Shown here: one piece after another, positions 35,949 to 45,773 of the stretch
Layout: each line of letters opens with the position of its first letter
Numbering within the stretch: the stretch's first letter is position 1
NCBI GenBank assembly: GCA_964617555.1
Contig: CAZTYP010000070.1
Span: forward strand, 1 to 64,000
Reading direction: 5' to 3'
Length of the DNA: 64,000 bases
DNA from: 1-14-2-50-31-20 sp964617555
Lineage (GTDB): Bacteria > Bacteroidota > Ignavibacteria > Ignavibacteriales > Melioribacteraceae
The notes under the pieces: generated by a model
Told to the model about the DNA's origin: nothing
What the model saw: only the letters and a program-made list of their open reading frames with translations
Databases searched by the model: none
Translations under genes and position numbers: made by a program

Positions 35949-37126
35949 GAAAATTTAACATCCCGAATAAATATAAAAGTTCAGTTATATTAAAAGTTAA
36001 AGAAAAACGAAAAGAAGAAGATCCCAGAGGAAAGGATTATACTCCCTCGATATTAGATTACAAAAAAGTTCGTTTTTATATAGCCCGCCATTTCGGTTTT
36101 TGTTTCGGTGTGGAAAATGCCATAGATATTGCATACAAAGCGATTAAAGAAAATTCCGACAAACGAATTTTTCTTCTTAGTGAAATGATACATAATCCAA
36201 CTGTAAACAGAGAGCTGGAACTACACGGCGTAAAATTTATACAAGATACTCAGGGTAACAATCTTATTCAATGGTCGGAACTTTCTCATAACGATATTGT
36301 AATTGTACCGGCTTTCGGAACAACACTTGAGATTGAAAACAAATTAAATGAAATAGGTATTAACCTACGCAAATACAACACAACTTGTCCGTTTGTAGAA
36401 AAGGTTTGGAATAAATCGGCCGATCTCGGCAGAAAAGGATTTACAATTATCATTCACGGAAAAGAAACACACGAAGAAACACGAGCAACGTTTTCGCACA
36501 GTAAAACTTCAGCACCTTCAGTTATTATAAGAGATATTAAAGAAGCCGATATTTTATCTCGCATAATTCTGGGGAAAATTCCTCAGAAAGAATTTTACTC
36601 GATATTTAAAAATAAATATTCTCCCGAGTTTAATGTTGAAACGGCATTACAAAAAATAGGAGTTGTAAATCAAACAACAATGTTGGCAAGCGAAACCGAA
36701 GAGATTTCCGAATTGCTAAAGACAACCATGATAAAGAAATACGGTACTAAAAACATCAACAACCATTTTGCCGATACAAGGGATACGCTTTGTTACGCAA
36801 CCAATAACAATCAAAAAGCCACGCTGGAATTGATAAAAAGCGATGTTGACTTGGCAATTGTAGTAGGCGGATATAACAGTTCCAACACATCTCATATAGT
36901 TGAGTTGCTTCAACAAAAACATCCTACTTATTTTATTTTGGACGAAAGTAAAATCATTTCAAAAAATTCTATTAAACATTTCCTTTTGGATAAACAGAAG
37001 GAAACAGTTACTAACAATTATTTACCGTCTGTGGAGAAAATTAAAATTGCCATAACCAGCGGTGCATCTTGTCCCGATGCAACTGTAGATAAAGTTATTC
37101 AAAGAATCATTAATGTGTTACAATAG
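35945..37126 (+). CDS. ispH: 4-hydroxy-3-methylbut-2-enyl diphosphate reductase
   Basis: Last step of the MEP isoprenoid pathway, an iron-sulfur enzyme yielding IPP and DMAPP. The three cluster ligands are Cys53 (GFCFGVENA), Cys148 (TTCPFV) and Cys283 (TLCYATNNNQ). The substrate-binding segments are also present: HNPTVN at His83, GKETHEET, and GGYNSSNTSH. It is longer than usual (393 against about 310 residues), mostly from a 40-residue basic N-terminal extension and an insertion around 205-230, forms also found in Bacteroidota-type IspH. The start overlaps the GH114-like gene stop by 4 bases, so translation is probably coupled although the functions are unrelated. Confidence 0.93.
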   Translation: MRKFNIPNKYKSSVILKVKEKRKEEDPRGKDYTPSILDYKKVRFYIARHFGFCFGVENAIDIAYKAIKENSDKRIFLLSEMIHNPTVNRELELHGVKFIQDTQGNNLIQWSELSHNDIVIVPAFGTTLEIENKLNEIGINLRKYNTTCPFVEKVWNKSADLGRKGFTIIIHGKETHEETRATFSHSKTSAPSVIIRDIKEADILSRIILGKIPQKEFYSIFKNKYSPEFNVETALQKIGVVNQTTMLASETEEISELLKTTMIKKYGTKNINNHFADTRDTLCYATNNNQKATLELIKSDVDLAIVVGGYNSSNTSHIVELLQQKHPTYFILDESKIISKNSIKHFLLDKQKETVTNNYLPSVEKIKIAITSGASCPDATVDKVIQRIINVLQ

Positions 37127-37165
37127 AAGTTGTAAAAATTTTTATCAAAAATTTTAGCGAAAACA

Positions 37166-38152
37166 ATGAAAATTTCGAGAAAAGAATTTATTAAAAATTC
37201 CCTTCTTATGGGAGGTGCAATATTAACAAACAATTTAAAAGCCGCCGATTCCCCTTTTTACAAAGAGAAAAAGGAGTTCCCTCTTGTTATTTCTACCTGG
37301 GCACACGGCTTGCCGGCAAGCAATAAGGCAATGGAAGTACTTTCCTCGGGAGGTAATTTGCTTGACGCAGTAACAAAAGGAATTAATATAATTGAAAACG
37401 ACCCCGATAATCATTCGGTGGGAATCGGCGGATATCCAGATGCCGAAGGAAATGTAACACTTGATGCTTCAATTATGGATTGTAAAGGAAACGCAGGCTC
37501 TGTTGCATACTTGCAAAATATCAAAAACCCTATAAATGTTGCTCGAATGGTAATGGAAAAATCGAAACATGTTTTGCTTGTAGGCAAAGGTGCACAAAAT
37601 TTTGCGATAAAAAACGGTTTTAAAGTTGAAAATCTTCTAACCGCCGAAATGAAAAAGAAATGGGAAAAATGGAACTCAGAAAAAAAAGAAGAAATGATTG
37701 ATCCCGTTCTCGGCTCCGATAAGAATCATGATACCATCGGACTTTTGGCAATTGACACAGCGGGAAATATCTCCGGAGGTGTATCAACAAGCGGCTGGGC
37801 ATATAAACTACCCGGACGTGTGGGGGATTCGCCGATAATAGGTGCGGGAATGTTTGTTGATAACGAAGTAGGTGCCGCATGTGCTACCGGTTTGGGCGAA
37901 CATGTGATAAAGTCAGTTGGAAGTTTTTTAATTGTGGAGTTGATGAGACATGGTTATACCCCTCTTGACGCCATTAAAACAGCGGTTAAACGTCTACAAA
38001 AAAAAGGGTCCGGAGATAAATTTCAAGTGGCATATATTGCCCTTAATAAAAACGGAGAGTATGCCGGTTATGCATTACGTACGGGCTTTGAGTTTGCGGC
38101 GGTTACAAATAATTATGCAAAAATGATAAAAACGGATTCGTTAATAAAATAA
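37166..38152 (+). CDS. Exported N4-(beta-N-acetylglucosaminyl)-L-asparaginase/isoaspartyl peptidase
   Basis: Ntn-hydrolase of the asparaginase 2 family, which self-cleaves before a catalytic threonine. Thr190 in KNHDTIGLLA is that residue, followed by substrate segments GGVSTSGWAYKLPGR and ATGLGEHV. Upstream, GIGGYPDAEG and LDASIMD are typical of aspartylglucosaminidases, which remove asparagine from N-glycans. The N-terminus SRKEFIKNSLLMGGA looks like a Tat-type signal with an RK pair, so the enzyme is probably exported. Length (328) is normal. A convergent phosphatase gene ends 1 base away. Confidence 0.87.
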   Translation: MKISRKEFIKNSLLMGGAILTNNLKAADSPFYKEKKEFPLVISTWAHGLPASNKAMEVLSSGGNLLDAVTKGINIIENDPDNHSVGIGGYPDAEGNVTLDASIMDCKGNAGSVAYLQNIKNPINVARMVMEKSKHVLLVGKGAQNFAIKNGFKVENLLTAEMKKKWEKWNSEKKEEMIDPVLGSDKNHDTIGLLAIDTAGNISGGVSTSGWAYKLPGRVGDSPIIGAGMFVDNEVGAACATGLGEHVIKSVGSFLIVELMRHGYTPLDAIKTAVKRLQKKGSGDKFQVAYIALNKNGEYAGYALRTGFEFAAVTNNYAKMIKTDSLIK

Positions 38153-38153
38153 A

Positions 38154-38939
38154 TTATTCTCCGATTATATTTAACATTTTTTCTATTATCGAATTATTGC
38201 CGGCAATTATCTTCGTACTTTTTGTCATGTGACTTTTGCCGTTAAAATCTATAATTTTGGCGCCCGCTTCTTTAGCAATAAGTAATCCAGCATACATATC
38301 TTCCGTTTCGCTTTCAAAACTAATTAACAAATCTATTCCGCCATATGCAAGTAAACACCAATCTAAAGAAGGAGCCCAAGTGGTAATAACACGTCTGCAT
38401 TTTGTTGAAATTTTATTGCAAATTGTTTTTACACTATCGGATAAATTTTGTGATTGACTTACCGTGTGCCCTTGTATAAAGGAACAAAGTGATTTTTCCA
38501 AAACTTTATTTTTTGATGGTTGCATTGGCATTCCGTTTAAAAAAGCCCCTTCGTTTTTAGTTGCTTCGAATAATTGATTTGAAGCGGGATTATAAACAAC
38601 ACCGAGAATAATCTCTTCTGCCTTTAATAATGCAATGGAAACGGCAAAATATGGTATGCCCGCAATATAATTGTTTGTTCCATCCAGCGGGTCCACAACC
38701 CAAGTATATTCGCTGTTTTTATTAATTATACCGGTTTCTTCCGAAAAAATATTATATGACGGGTATTTTGCCTTGATAATACTAAAGATTATCCTTTCAC
38801 TCTCTTTATCCTCGGCAATAGTAATATCTTTAGGGGTTTTAAACTTTAAGTCGTAACTTTTACAAAAATTTTCAACAAGATATTTTCCCGCATTTAACGC
38901 CGCTTTTTTTGCAGTTTTAACTTCTTCCTTTAAATTCAT
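38154..38939 (-). CDS. Inositol monophosphatase family phosphatase (SuhB-like)
   Basis: Magnesium-dependent phosphatase of the inositol monophosphatase fold. The three metal-binding motifs are present: FSEETG, WVVDPLDGTNNYIAGIPYF, and the late PSLDWCLLAYGGID. Substrates in this family range from inositol phosphate to sugar phosphates and 3'-phosphoadenosine phosphates, and sequence alone does not discriminate here. The gene lies 2 bases downstream of the U32 family gene stop, so the two likely share a transcript. Confidence 0.87.
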   Translation of the reverse strand: MNLKEEVKTAKKAALNAGKYLVENFCKSYDLKFKTPKDITIAEDKESERIIFSIIKAKYPSYNIFSEETGIINKNSEYTWVVDPLDGTNNYIAGIPYFAVSIALLKAEEIILGVVYNPASNQLFEATKNEGAFLNGMPMQPSKNKVLEKSLCSFIQGHTVSQSQNLSDSVKTICNKISTKCRRVITTWAPSLDWCLLAYGGIDLLISFESETEDMYAGLLIAKEAGAKIIDFNGKSHMTKSTKIIAGNNSIIEKMLNIIGE

Positions 38940-38941
38940 AT

Positions 38942-40162
38942 TTACTTAACATGTATTACTTTATAAACTTGGTCTCGCGGTCTCACTAATTCATCGAGAT
39001 AAAAAGTAATTTCTTCTCCTTTTGCCGCTTTTTCAATTTGTTTTTCGTCTTTCATCATAGATTGCAAACGTGTTTCAACCAAACCCGTTGTATTGCCTAT
39101 TACATAAAGCGTATCGTTTAATTCAACATTTCCGGCTTCCATTTTTACATGGGCAACTTTTGATTTTTTATAGTAGTTAAGTACTTTACCTACATAGGTT
39201 TTTTTCGTTGTTGCTTGATTTCCGTAACGTTCGGTATAATCTGCACCGCTTGGGATGCCATGATAAAAGCCGGCGGAAAATCCGCGGTTGTAAACCGTTC
39301 CCAATTCTTCAAACATTTTATGTTTAATCTTTTTATCCAATTTCCCTTCAAAATAATAATCAATTGCCTTGCGATAATTTGCAACTGTTTTTGCAATATA
39401 TTCCGGACTGCGTTTACGCCCTTCTATTTTAAAAGAATCAATACCGGCTTCGATCAATTCGTCTAAAAACTCTATAGTATTCATATCTTTAGGTGACATA
39501 ACATAATCCGTTCCGATAATAAAACTTGTTTCGCCGCTCGTGTCTCTTATTTCATATTCTCGTCTGCAATTTTGTAAACATTCACCCGTATTGGCACTTT
39601 GTCCGAAAGCATGATGACTCATAAAACATCTGCCGCTTATTGCCACACACATTGCACCGTGCACAAAAGCTTCGATGTCAATATCCACCTTACTTTTTAT
39701 TTCTTTAATCTGTTGAAGGGAACATTCTCTGGCAAGCACAATCCTTTTTGCTCCTAAATCTTTATAGAATTCTGCCGCGACAGAATTGCTAACCGATGCT
39801 TGCGTGCTTATACAGAGTGGTAAATTCATTTCAACGGTTTTTTTTATTATCGCCATATCCCATGCAATTATCATATCCACACCGGTACGTTCGGCTTCTT
39901 TTAAAACCAAATCCACTTTTCCCATTTGCTCGTCATAAACAACGGCATTTACGGTAAGGTGTGCATCAACATTGTTTTCGTGTAAAAAGGTAACAACCTG
40001 CTCTAATTCCTCCAAAGCAAAATTGCTTGCTTTGGCTCTTAAATTTAATTCGTCAACCCCGAAATAAATTGCATCGGCACCGTTTTTTACCGCAGTACGT
40101 AACATTTTCCAATCTCCGGCTCCCGCAAGTAATTCCGGTTTTTTTTCGTTTTTTTTATCCAA
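38942..40162 (-). CDS. Peptidase U32 family protein (TrhP/RlhA-like RNA hydroxylase)
   Basis: Named for a historical collagenase, but characterised relatives catalyse prephenate-dependent hydroxylation of tRNA or rRNA uridine/cytidine. It has the U32 signature EAFVHGAMCVAISGRCFMS (19 residues) and two more cysteines in NTGECLQNC, four in all for a Fe-S cluster. The N-terminal barrel begins KPELLAGAGDWKMLRTAV, as in the family. At 406 residues it corresponds to the short (TrhP/YegQ-like) class, not the long RlhA class. The start is TTG at 40162; a GGA site lies about 11 bases upstream. Which RNA it modifies is undetermined. Confidence 0.82.
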   Translation of the reverse strand: MDKKNEKKPELLAGAGDWKMLRTAVKNGADAIYFGVDELNLRAKASNFALEELEQVVTFLHENNVDAHLTVNAVVYDEQMGKVDLVLKEAERTGVDMIIAWDMAIIKKTVEMNLPLCISTQASVSNSVAAEFYKDLGAKRIVLARECSLQQIKEIKSKVDIDIEAFVHGAMCVAISGRCFMSHHAFGQSANTGECLQNCRREYEIRDTSGETSFIIGTDYVMSPKDMNTIEFLDELIEAGIDSFKIEGRKRSPEYIAKTVANYRKAIDYYFEGKLDKKIKHKMFEELGTVYNRGFSAGFYHGIPSGADYTERYGNQATTKKTYVGKVLNYYKKSKVAHVKMEAGNVELNDTLYVIGNTTGLVETRLQSMMKDEKQIEKAAKGEEITFYLDELVRPRDQVYKVIHVK

Positions 40163-40342
40163 ATCTATTATTATCCTTTTTTAATACACAAACTCTTTTT
40201 TTATATTTAAAGATACTAAATCTATTTACAACAATTTATTATGAAATATTTTTTACAATAATTTAAAAACCTTTCCTCATATTTCTGAAATATTCATAAT
40301 TATTGATTAACTTTTAAAAAGTAATTAATTCTATATAGACTT

Positions 40343-42259
40343 ATGAATATTGACTTTTCGGATTTGATAAAACTATACAACGACCTTGCGGGTTCTTCTT
40401 TCTGCTTTTTGATAAAAGCTGAAGATGGAGGAGAATTGCTTGGCAAAAGTGATGAGTTATCACATAAAAATGAAGAAATAATTAATTTGTCTTTTGCCGA
40501 ACTTGCGGGAAAAGGATCGAAGTTAAAAAATTCCGAACAGTTTTCGTTTATAGAAAAGTTAAAAAAAGTTTTTAAATTTAAAAATGCTTTTATCAATCCG
40601 GTCTGTAATATTGACGGAATTAATTACTATCTTATAGATTTATCACCCCAGCCGGAAAATATTTTAAAACACAATCCGCATCTCCAAACTATTATTAATT
40701 CCATTACAACCGAGTTAAGATTACAACACGAACTGTTCGAAAAATATGACTTGGTTTCTTCAAGAATTGATGCGGTAATATATTCTTATAATATTCAAAA
40801 GAAGAAATACCACTTTATTTCCGGTTCCGCAAAAAAAATATTAGACTTAACCGAAGATGAAATTGTTAATCATCCTATAAAACTTGTACGAAGGGTATAT
40901 CCTCAATATTATACAGCTTACAAAAGATTTATTGCAAAATTATTAAGAGGAGAACATGCTTCTGTTGACTATGAATATAAAATTAAACTTGGAGGCGATA
41001 AATTTTTAAGACACGTTGCCGAGCCTATAATGTTTGAAGGAAAGGTTGACAGAGTGGTTGGTGTAATTAGTGATATTACACAAGAAAAAGAGATGATTAA
41101 CCGTTTGAAGCGTTCCGAAAAAAGATTCGGACTTCTTATAAATACCGCAATAGATTTTATTTTTTCACTCAACGGTTTCGGATATTTAATTCAAGTAAAC
41201 GAAAACGGGGCAAATGCTCTCGGATACAAAACGGAAGAGATGTTAGGCAAACATTTTCTCGATTTTGCAGCCGATTATCAAAAAAACGATATTACAAAAT
41301 CGTTTCAAGAAATGCTTTCAAGCAAATCAACAATTCACTTTGAAATAGATTTGCTACATAAATTAAATAAACCCATTAAATTTGAATTTCTTGCTACTCC
41401 ATTGATTGAAAATGATGAAATTACCGGCATGCTCGGTATAGGCAGAGATATTACACGACGCAGAAAAAACGAAGAAACAATTGAACGACTAAAACAAAAG
41501 TTGAAAGAGACCAAACGCCTTGTGGAGATTGAAAGAGACAGAGCCAAACAACAAATTACAATCTTGGAAGAAATAAATCTTTTAAAAAACGAATTTATCT
41601 CAAATGTTTCACACGAACTGCGCACTCCGCTCGCTTCTATAGTCGGTTTTGCCGAAACACTTGCATCTGACGAAGATTTACCGAGAGAGCTTATCTCGGA
41701 ATTCAGCAATATAATTCTTACCGAAGGGAAACGGCTTGCAAGATTTATAGAAGATATTTTAGATTTTTCCGAATTGGAAAGCGGCGGAGCAAATTTACAA
41801 AAAGAGGAATTTAATATAGTAACCGTTCTTAAAGAACTTGCAAAAAAAGTTGAAAAAGAATTTAATGCTCAAAAAATTTCTTTTACGTCTTTAATACCTG
41901 ATGCCGAAATTATTATCTTTGCAGATAAAGAAAAATTAATAAAAGCTTTTAATACTATTTTTGAAAACACTTTACGATTTACCAAAAGCGGCGATAATGT
42001 GTCGCTTGTAATTCAAGATTTTCTAAAAGAAGTTGAAATTATAATTAGTGATGATGGTAACGGAATATCAGAAAGCGATTTGGAACTTCTTTTCGATAAA
42101 TTTCACTCTGCCGGTTCTACCAACGCAAAAACTCCTACTGCCGGCATAGCTTTATCGTTGGTAAAGCAAATTTTTGAACATCATAAAGGTTTACTTCAGG
42201 TTAAAAGCAGCATAGGTGAAGGAACAACTTTTATTATTCGTTTGCCGAAAAATAAATAG
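40343..42259 (+). CDS. Cytoplasmic PAS-domain sensor histidine kinase
   Basis: A 638-residue kinase without membrane segments. The N-terminal about 120 residues are unassigned; two PAS domains follow (about 125-245 ending VGVISDITQEKE, and 253-370 ending GIGRDITRRRK), then a coiled linker. The phosphoacceptor is His424 in SNVSHELRTPL, and the ATP-binding domain has a divergent N box (FENTLRFTKSGD) and SDDGNGISESDLELLFDKF. The G2 region is loose (PTAGIALSLVK). It detects a soluble or redox signal; no haem- or flavin-binding residue can be assigned. Its stop lies 10 bases before the start of the NtrC-type regulator, its likely partner. Confidence 0.9.
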   Translation: MNIDFSDLIKLYNDLAGSSFCFLIKAEDGGELLGKSDELSHKNEEIINLSFAELAGKGSKLKNSEQFSFIEKLKKVFKFKNAFINPVCNIDGINYYLIDLSPQPENILKHNPHLQTIINSITTELRLQHELFEKYDLVSSRIDAVIYSYNIQKKKYHFISGSAKKILDLTEDEIVNHPIKLVRRVYPQYYTAYKRFIAKLLRGEHASVDYEYKIKLGGDKFLRHVAEPIMFEGKVDRVVGVISDITQEKEMINRLKRSEKRFGLLINTAIDFIFSLNGFGYLIQVNENGANALGYKTEEMLGKHFLDFAADYQKNDITKSFQEMLSSKSTIHFEIDLLHKLNKPIKFEFLATPLIENDEITGMLGIGRDITRRRKNEETIERLKQKLKETKRLVEIERDRAKQQITILEEINLLKNEFISNVSHELRTPLASIVGFAETLASDEDLPRELISEFSNIILTEGKRLARFIEDILDFSELESGGANLQKEEFNIVTVLKELAKKVEKEFNAQKISFTSLIPDAEIIIFADKEKLIKAFNTIFENTLRFTKSGDNVSLVIQDFLKEVEIIISDDGNGISESDLELLFDKFHSAGSTNAKTPTAGIALSLVKQIFEHHKGLLQVKSSIGEGTTFIIRLPKNK

Positions 42260-42269
42260 CGAGGTAACG

Positions 42270-43652
42270 TTGGGAAAATTAATTTTTATTGTTGATGACG
42301 AACCGTCAATCAGAAAACTACTTACTCATTGGGTTAAAAACCAATGGGGATACGAAGTGGAAACTTTTGAAAACGGCTTTGATATGTTAAATAAGTTGGA
42401 TCAAAATCCCGCTCTTATTCTTCTTGATATCATGCTGCCGGATTCGAACGGAATAGAACTTATTCCGGAAATCAAAAATTACGACCCGAATCTTCCCATT
42501 ATTATGCTTTCCGCTCAAGGCAGTATTGAAGTTGCTCTTGAATCCATACGACGCGGTGCTTTTGATTATTTTCCCAAACCGATTGACAGCAACAGATTAG
42601 GACCGGCAATAAAGAACGCCATCAGCAATTACGAACTGCATAAAAGAGTTGAAGAACTGGAAGAAGATATTCAACACGAGTATAGTTTCGACAATATAAT
42701 ATCGAACGACCCCCGTATGCAAAATGTTTTCAAACTGGTTTCAAAAGTGTTAAACAACGATATCACCGTTTTGATAAACGGCGAAAGCGGTACCGGAAAA
42801 GAGCTTGTTGCACGTGCAATTCATTATAACGGGAAACGAAAAGATAAACCTTTTGTTGTTGTTAATTGTGCATCCATTCCACGCGAATTGTTAGAAAGCG
42901 AATTATTCGGGCACGAAAAAGGTGCTTTTACAGGTGCGCATCAAAGAAAGTTGGGTAAATTTGAAGCAGCTAACGGCGGAACCCTCTTCCTTGATGAAAT
43001 TGGCGAAATGGAAATGTTGCTTCAAGCAAAAATATTACGCGTAATTCAGGAAAAAGAATTTGAACGTGTAGGCGGAAACGAAACTTTGAAAGTTGATGTG
43101 CGAATCCTTTCTGCCACAAACAGAGATCTGAAAGAAATGGTTGCACGAAACGAATTCAGAGAAGACCTCTATTATCGTTTAAGCTCCTTCCCTATTGTTG
43201 TTCCTTCTTTGCGCGAACGTAGAGGCGATATCGTAATTTTAATAAATCATTTTATAGAAAAATTTAACAAAAAGAACGGGACAAATATCAAAGGTGTAAC
43301 AAAAAAAGCACTTAAATATCTTTACGATTACGATTGGCCCGGAAATATTCGGGAATTGGAAAATACAATAGAACGTTGTATTATTCTTACCGATACAAAT
43401 GAAATTGATGTTGATGTACTGCCGGAAGTTGTTTTATTACAAAATGAAAAACCTGGAATCGGTACAAACGAAAAACTTTTTACGGAGAATTCTCCCATTA
43501 TTCCTTTTGAAAAGTTAAAAGAAGAAGCCATTAAACATGCCCTTACAAAAACAGACGGAAACATTGTGGAAGCCGCAAGAAAATTAAAGATTGGAAGAGC
43601 AACAATGTATAGACTTATGGAAAAATATAATTTGGAGATTGAAAGAAAATAA
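42270..43652 (+). CDS. NtrC-family sigma-54-dependent response regulator
   Basis: Receiver domain (residues 1-120, acidic pocket Asp9/Asp10, phospho-acceptor Asp53 in LLDIMLPD), AAA+ sigma-54 interaction domain with GESGTGKEL, the GAFTGAH loop that touches sigma-54, and LFLDEIGEM Walker B; C-terminal Fis-type helix-turn-helix (NIVEAARKLKIGRATMYR). Phosphorylation should trigger hexamer assembly and open-complex formation at sigma-54 promoters. I choose TTG 42270 (460 residues): GAGG lies 5 bases upstream and the receiver domain begins normally; the frame extends into the kinase gene. The STAS gene overlaps its stop by 1 base. Confidence 0.93.
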   Translation: MGKLIFIVDDEPSIRKLLTHWVKNQWGYEVETFENGFDMLNKLDQNPALILLDIMLPDSNGIELIPEIKNYDPNLPIIMLSAQGSIEVALESIRRGAFDYFPKPIDSNRLGPAIKNAISNYELHKRVEELEEDIQHEYSFDNIISNDPRMQNVFKLVSKVLNNDITVLINGESGTGKELVARAIHYNGKRKDKPFVVVNCASIPRELLESELFGHEKGAFTGAHQRKLGKFEAANGGTLFLDEIGEMEMLLQAKILRVIQEKEFERVGGNETLKVDVRILSATNRDLKEMVARNEFREDLYYRLSSFPIVVPSLRERRGDIVILINHFIEKFNKKNGTNIKGVTKKALKYLYDYDWPGNIRELENTIERCIILTDTNEIDVDVLPEVVLLQNEKPGIGTNEKLFTENSPIIPFEKLKEEAIKHALTKTDGNIVEAARKLKIGRATMYRLMEKYNLEIERK

Positions 43653-43990
43653 TGCCTATTATTTCAAATAACATTAAAGATGTTTTGGTTGTTTTGGTAG
43701 AGTTAGAACGAGCCACTGTGGTAGATGTTGACGACTTTAAAATTGTTATGCAAGCTGCAATTGATAGTGGAAATAAAAAATTTATTGTCGATTTATCCGA
43801 ATGTGAATTTATAGATTCAACCTTCCTTTCCGCATTGGTAACAATATTAAAAAAAATTACCAAAGAAGACGGGGACTTAAAACTTGTAGGACTTAAACCA
43901 CCTGTAAAATCAATGTTTGAGCTTACAAGATTATCACAAATTTTTGAAATATACGGCAACGGAGACGAAGCCGTTCAAAGTTTTAATTAG
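43652..43990 (+). CDS. STAS-domain anti-sigma factor antagonist
   Basis: A 112-residue SpoIIAA/RsbV-like single STAS domain. In partner-switching systems such proteins bind an anti-sigma kinase when unphosphorylated, freeing a sigma factor. The phosphorylation site reads CEFIDSTFLSAL: the position of the conserved Ser of DSSG is Thr57, and the following glycine is replaced by phenylalanine, so the switch may use Thr or be altered. The ATG overlaps the regulator stop (TAATG). A PP2C phosphatase that would dephosphorylate it is next, 4 bases later; no RsbW-like kinase is present nearby. Confidence 0.9.
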   Translation: MPIISNNIKDVLVVLVELERATVVDVDDFKIVMQAAIDSGNKKFIVDLSECEFIDSTFLSALVTILKKITKEDGDLKLVGLKPPVKSMFELTRLSQIFEIYGNGDEAVQSFN

Positions 43991-43994
43991 AACA

Positions 43995-45134
43995 ATGACA
44001 ACAGAAACAAAACACAAAGTATTATTAGTTGAAGACGACAAAAATATTGCACGCTTATTGCAATACAATTTGGAAAAAAACGGGTATGAAGTTAAACATA
44101 CCATCCATGGCGGAATAGCATTTGAAATGCTTAAAAGTCATAAGTTTGAACCCGATGTAATAATAAGCGATATTATGATGCCCGAAGTTGACGGTTTTGC
44201 TTTTAGGAAACTGCTTTTAAATAGCGATGAATTTAAATCCATTCCCTTTATTTTTCTTACCGCAAAAGGGGAAGAGGATGATATGCTTTTAGGGTACGAT
44301 TTGGAAATTCAAGATTATATTGTAAAAACCGCCAGCCCAAAAATAATTATGGCAAAATTAAAATCCGTAATTAATTCAAGCCAAGTGCAAAAGGCAAAAG
44401 GGGAAAAAGAAATTAAAAAAGCCGCTGCAGCCTTAGGTGCAAAGGTGGTGCCGGATAAAGTTCCTAAGTTTAACGGATACAAAATAACCCAAATGCACAA
44501 ATCTTTTAACGATATACCAGGCGGCGATTTTATTGACTATGTAAAAATATCTGAAAACAAACTTGTTGTTGTTGTTGGTGATGTGATGGGTAAAAAATGG
44601 GGCGCGTGGTATTTTGCAGTTGCTTATGCCGGTTATGTACGTAGTGCAATCCGCTTTGTGCTTGACGAGGCAAAAAACTTTTCAGCAAGCGAAATTATGA
44701 AACGTGTTAATGAAGCTGTTTTTAACGACGAACGCATTTCAGATGTCTTCATTACCCTTTCTATCCTCGTTATAGACAACAAAGAGAACACGGTTGATTA
44801 TTGTGGCGCCGGAGATATTCCGGTTCTTCACTACACGGAAGGAAAAGTTAATATTGTTAAATCTTCCGGAACTTTAATCGGTTTTGCAAAAAAAAGCAAA
44901 TATGAAGACTTAACTATTCCGCTAAAGAAAAATAACGAACTTTTTGTTTTAACCGACGGAATTATTGAAACCCGTGATATAAAAGGACGTTCAATTGAAA
45001 ACGAACGGCTAATCGAAATTATTTTACAAAAAGGCGAAAACGATTCTTTAAAATATATTAAAGAACAAGTTTCAAAATTAACTAACAATAAATTTGAAGA
45101 TGATGTAACCGTTGTTTGTATTAAAAAAGAATAA
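43995..45134 (+). CDS. Receiver-PP2C (RsbU/SpoIIE-type) phosphatase
   Basis: A 379-residue fusion: a response-regulator receiver (acidic pair Glu13-Asp14, acceptor Asp59 in ISDIMMPE) and, after a lysine-rich linker (about 127-150), a SpoIIE-type PP2C phosphatase with metal-binding segments GGDFIDY, VGDVMGKK, CGAGDIP, LTDGIIETRD and the terminal EDDVTVV. The expected substrate is the phosphorylated STAS protein encoded just upstream. I start at ATG 43995, 4 bases after that gene; the frame extends upstream into it without features. Phosphorylation by the PAS kinase or another kinase would couple it to the two-component part of the cluster. Confidence 0.92.
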   Translation: MTTETKHKVLLVEDDKNIARLLQYNLEKNGYEVKHTIHGGIAFEMLKSHKFEPDVIISDIMMPEVDGFAFRKLLLNSDEFKSIPFIFLTAKGEEDDMLLGYDLEIQDYIVKTASPKIIMAKLKSVINSSQVQKAKGEKEIKKAAAALGAKVVPDKVPKFNGYKITQMHKSFNDIPGGDFIDYVKISENKLVVVVGDVMGKKWGAWYFAVAYAGYVRSAIRFVLDEAKNFSASEIMKRVNEAVFNDERISDVFITLSILVIDNKENTVDYCGAGDIPVLHYTEGKVNIVKSSGTLIGFAKKSKYEDLTIPLKKNNELFVLTDGIIETRDIKGRSIENERLIEIILQKGENDSLKYIKEQVSKLTNNKFEDDVTVVCIKKE

Positions 45135-45202
45135 TAAAGAGCTATCTCCTTTTATTATTTAAAGAAGTTTCTTAGATTTATTATCATTTAAAATAAGAAT
45201 GT

Positions 45203-45772
45203 ATGGACAACTTAAATTCTTATAAAAACCATAAAGATATAGAGCTGTTTGAAAAGATAGTAAAATATGATTCCAAAGCATTGGAGGAGCTCTATATCAG
45301 GTATTCTCCTCTTCTTTTTTCTCTTATCAAAAAAATTGTAAAAAACAAAAATGATGCGGAAAATATTTTATTAGATGTTTTCACCACTGTGTGGAAAAAA
45401 ATTGATTTGTTCGACTTTAAAAGCGGAAACGTTTACACTTGGCTGATTTTTATTACACGTAATAAAGCTGTGGAGTTTATAAAAAATACTAATCAACCGT
45501 TTGACGATAACTATGAAGATTTTTACATTATGCCGCTTTTAGATAAAAATATAGACTATCTTTCCCTTGACTCTGCCATGAATGCAAAAGCGGAAATTTC
45601 CGCAGCTTTAGAGAATTTAACCGAAGCACAAAAATATGTTCTTCATCTTTCGTTTTACGAAGGTTATACATTAAATGAAATTTCGGAAAAACTGAATATC
45701 CCCATACCAACCGTTCGAAAAAAAGTTCAGGTTGCTCTTTATCAATTAAAAGATAATTTACTTGGTGAATAA
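45203..45772 (+). CDS. ECF-family RNA polymerase sigma factor
   Basis: A 189-residue sigma-70 family protein with region 2 (about 25-90, ELYIRYSPLLFSLIKKIV to YTWLIFITRNKAVEFIK) and region 4 (about 130-185, LTEAQKYVLHLSFYEGYTL and a helix-turn-helix ISEKLNIPIPTVRKKV). There is no region 1 or 3, so it is an extracytoplasmic-function type. The anti-sigma gene follows with its ATG 1 base after the stop, the usual sigma/anti-sigma arrangement. A gap of 68 bases separates it from the PP2C gene and could hold a promoter. I see no clear autoregulated motif in that gap. Confidence 0.9.
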   Translation: MDNLNSYKNHKDIELFEKIVKYDSKALEELYIRYSPLLFSLIKKIVKNKNDAENILLDVFTTVWKKIDLFDFKSGNVYTWLIFITRNKAVEFIKNTNQPFDDNYEDFYIMPLLDKNIDYLSLDSAMNAKAEISAALENLTEAQKYVLHLSFYEGYTLNEISEKLNIPIPTVRKKVQVALYQLKDNLLGE

Positions 45773-45773
45773 T

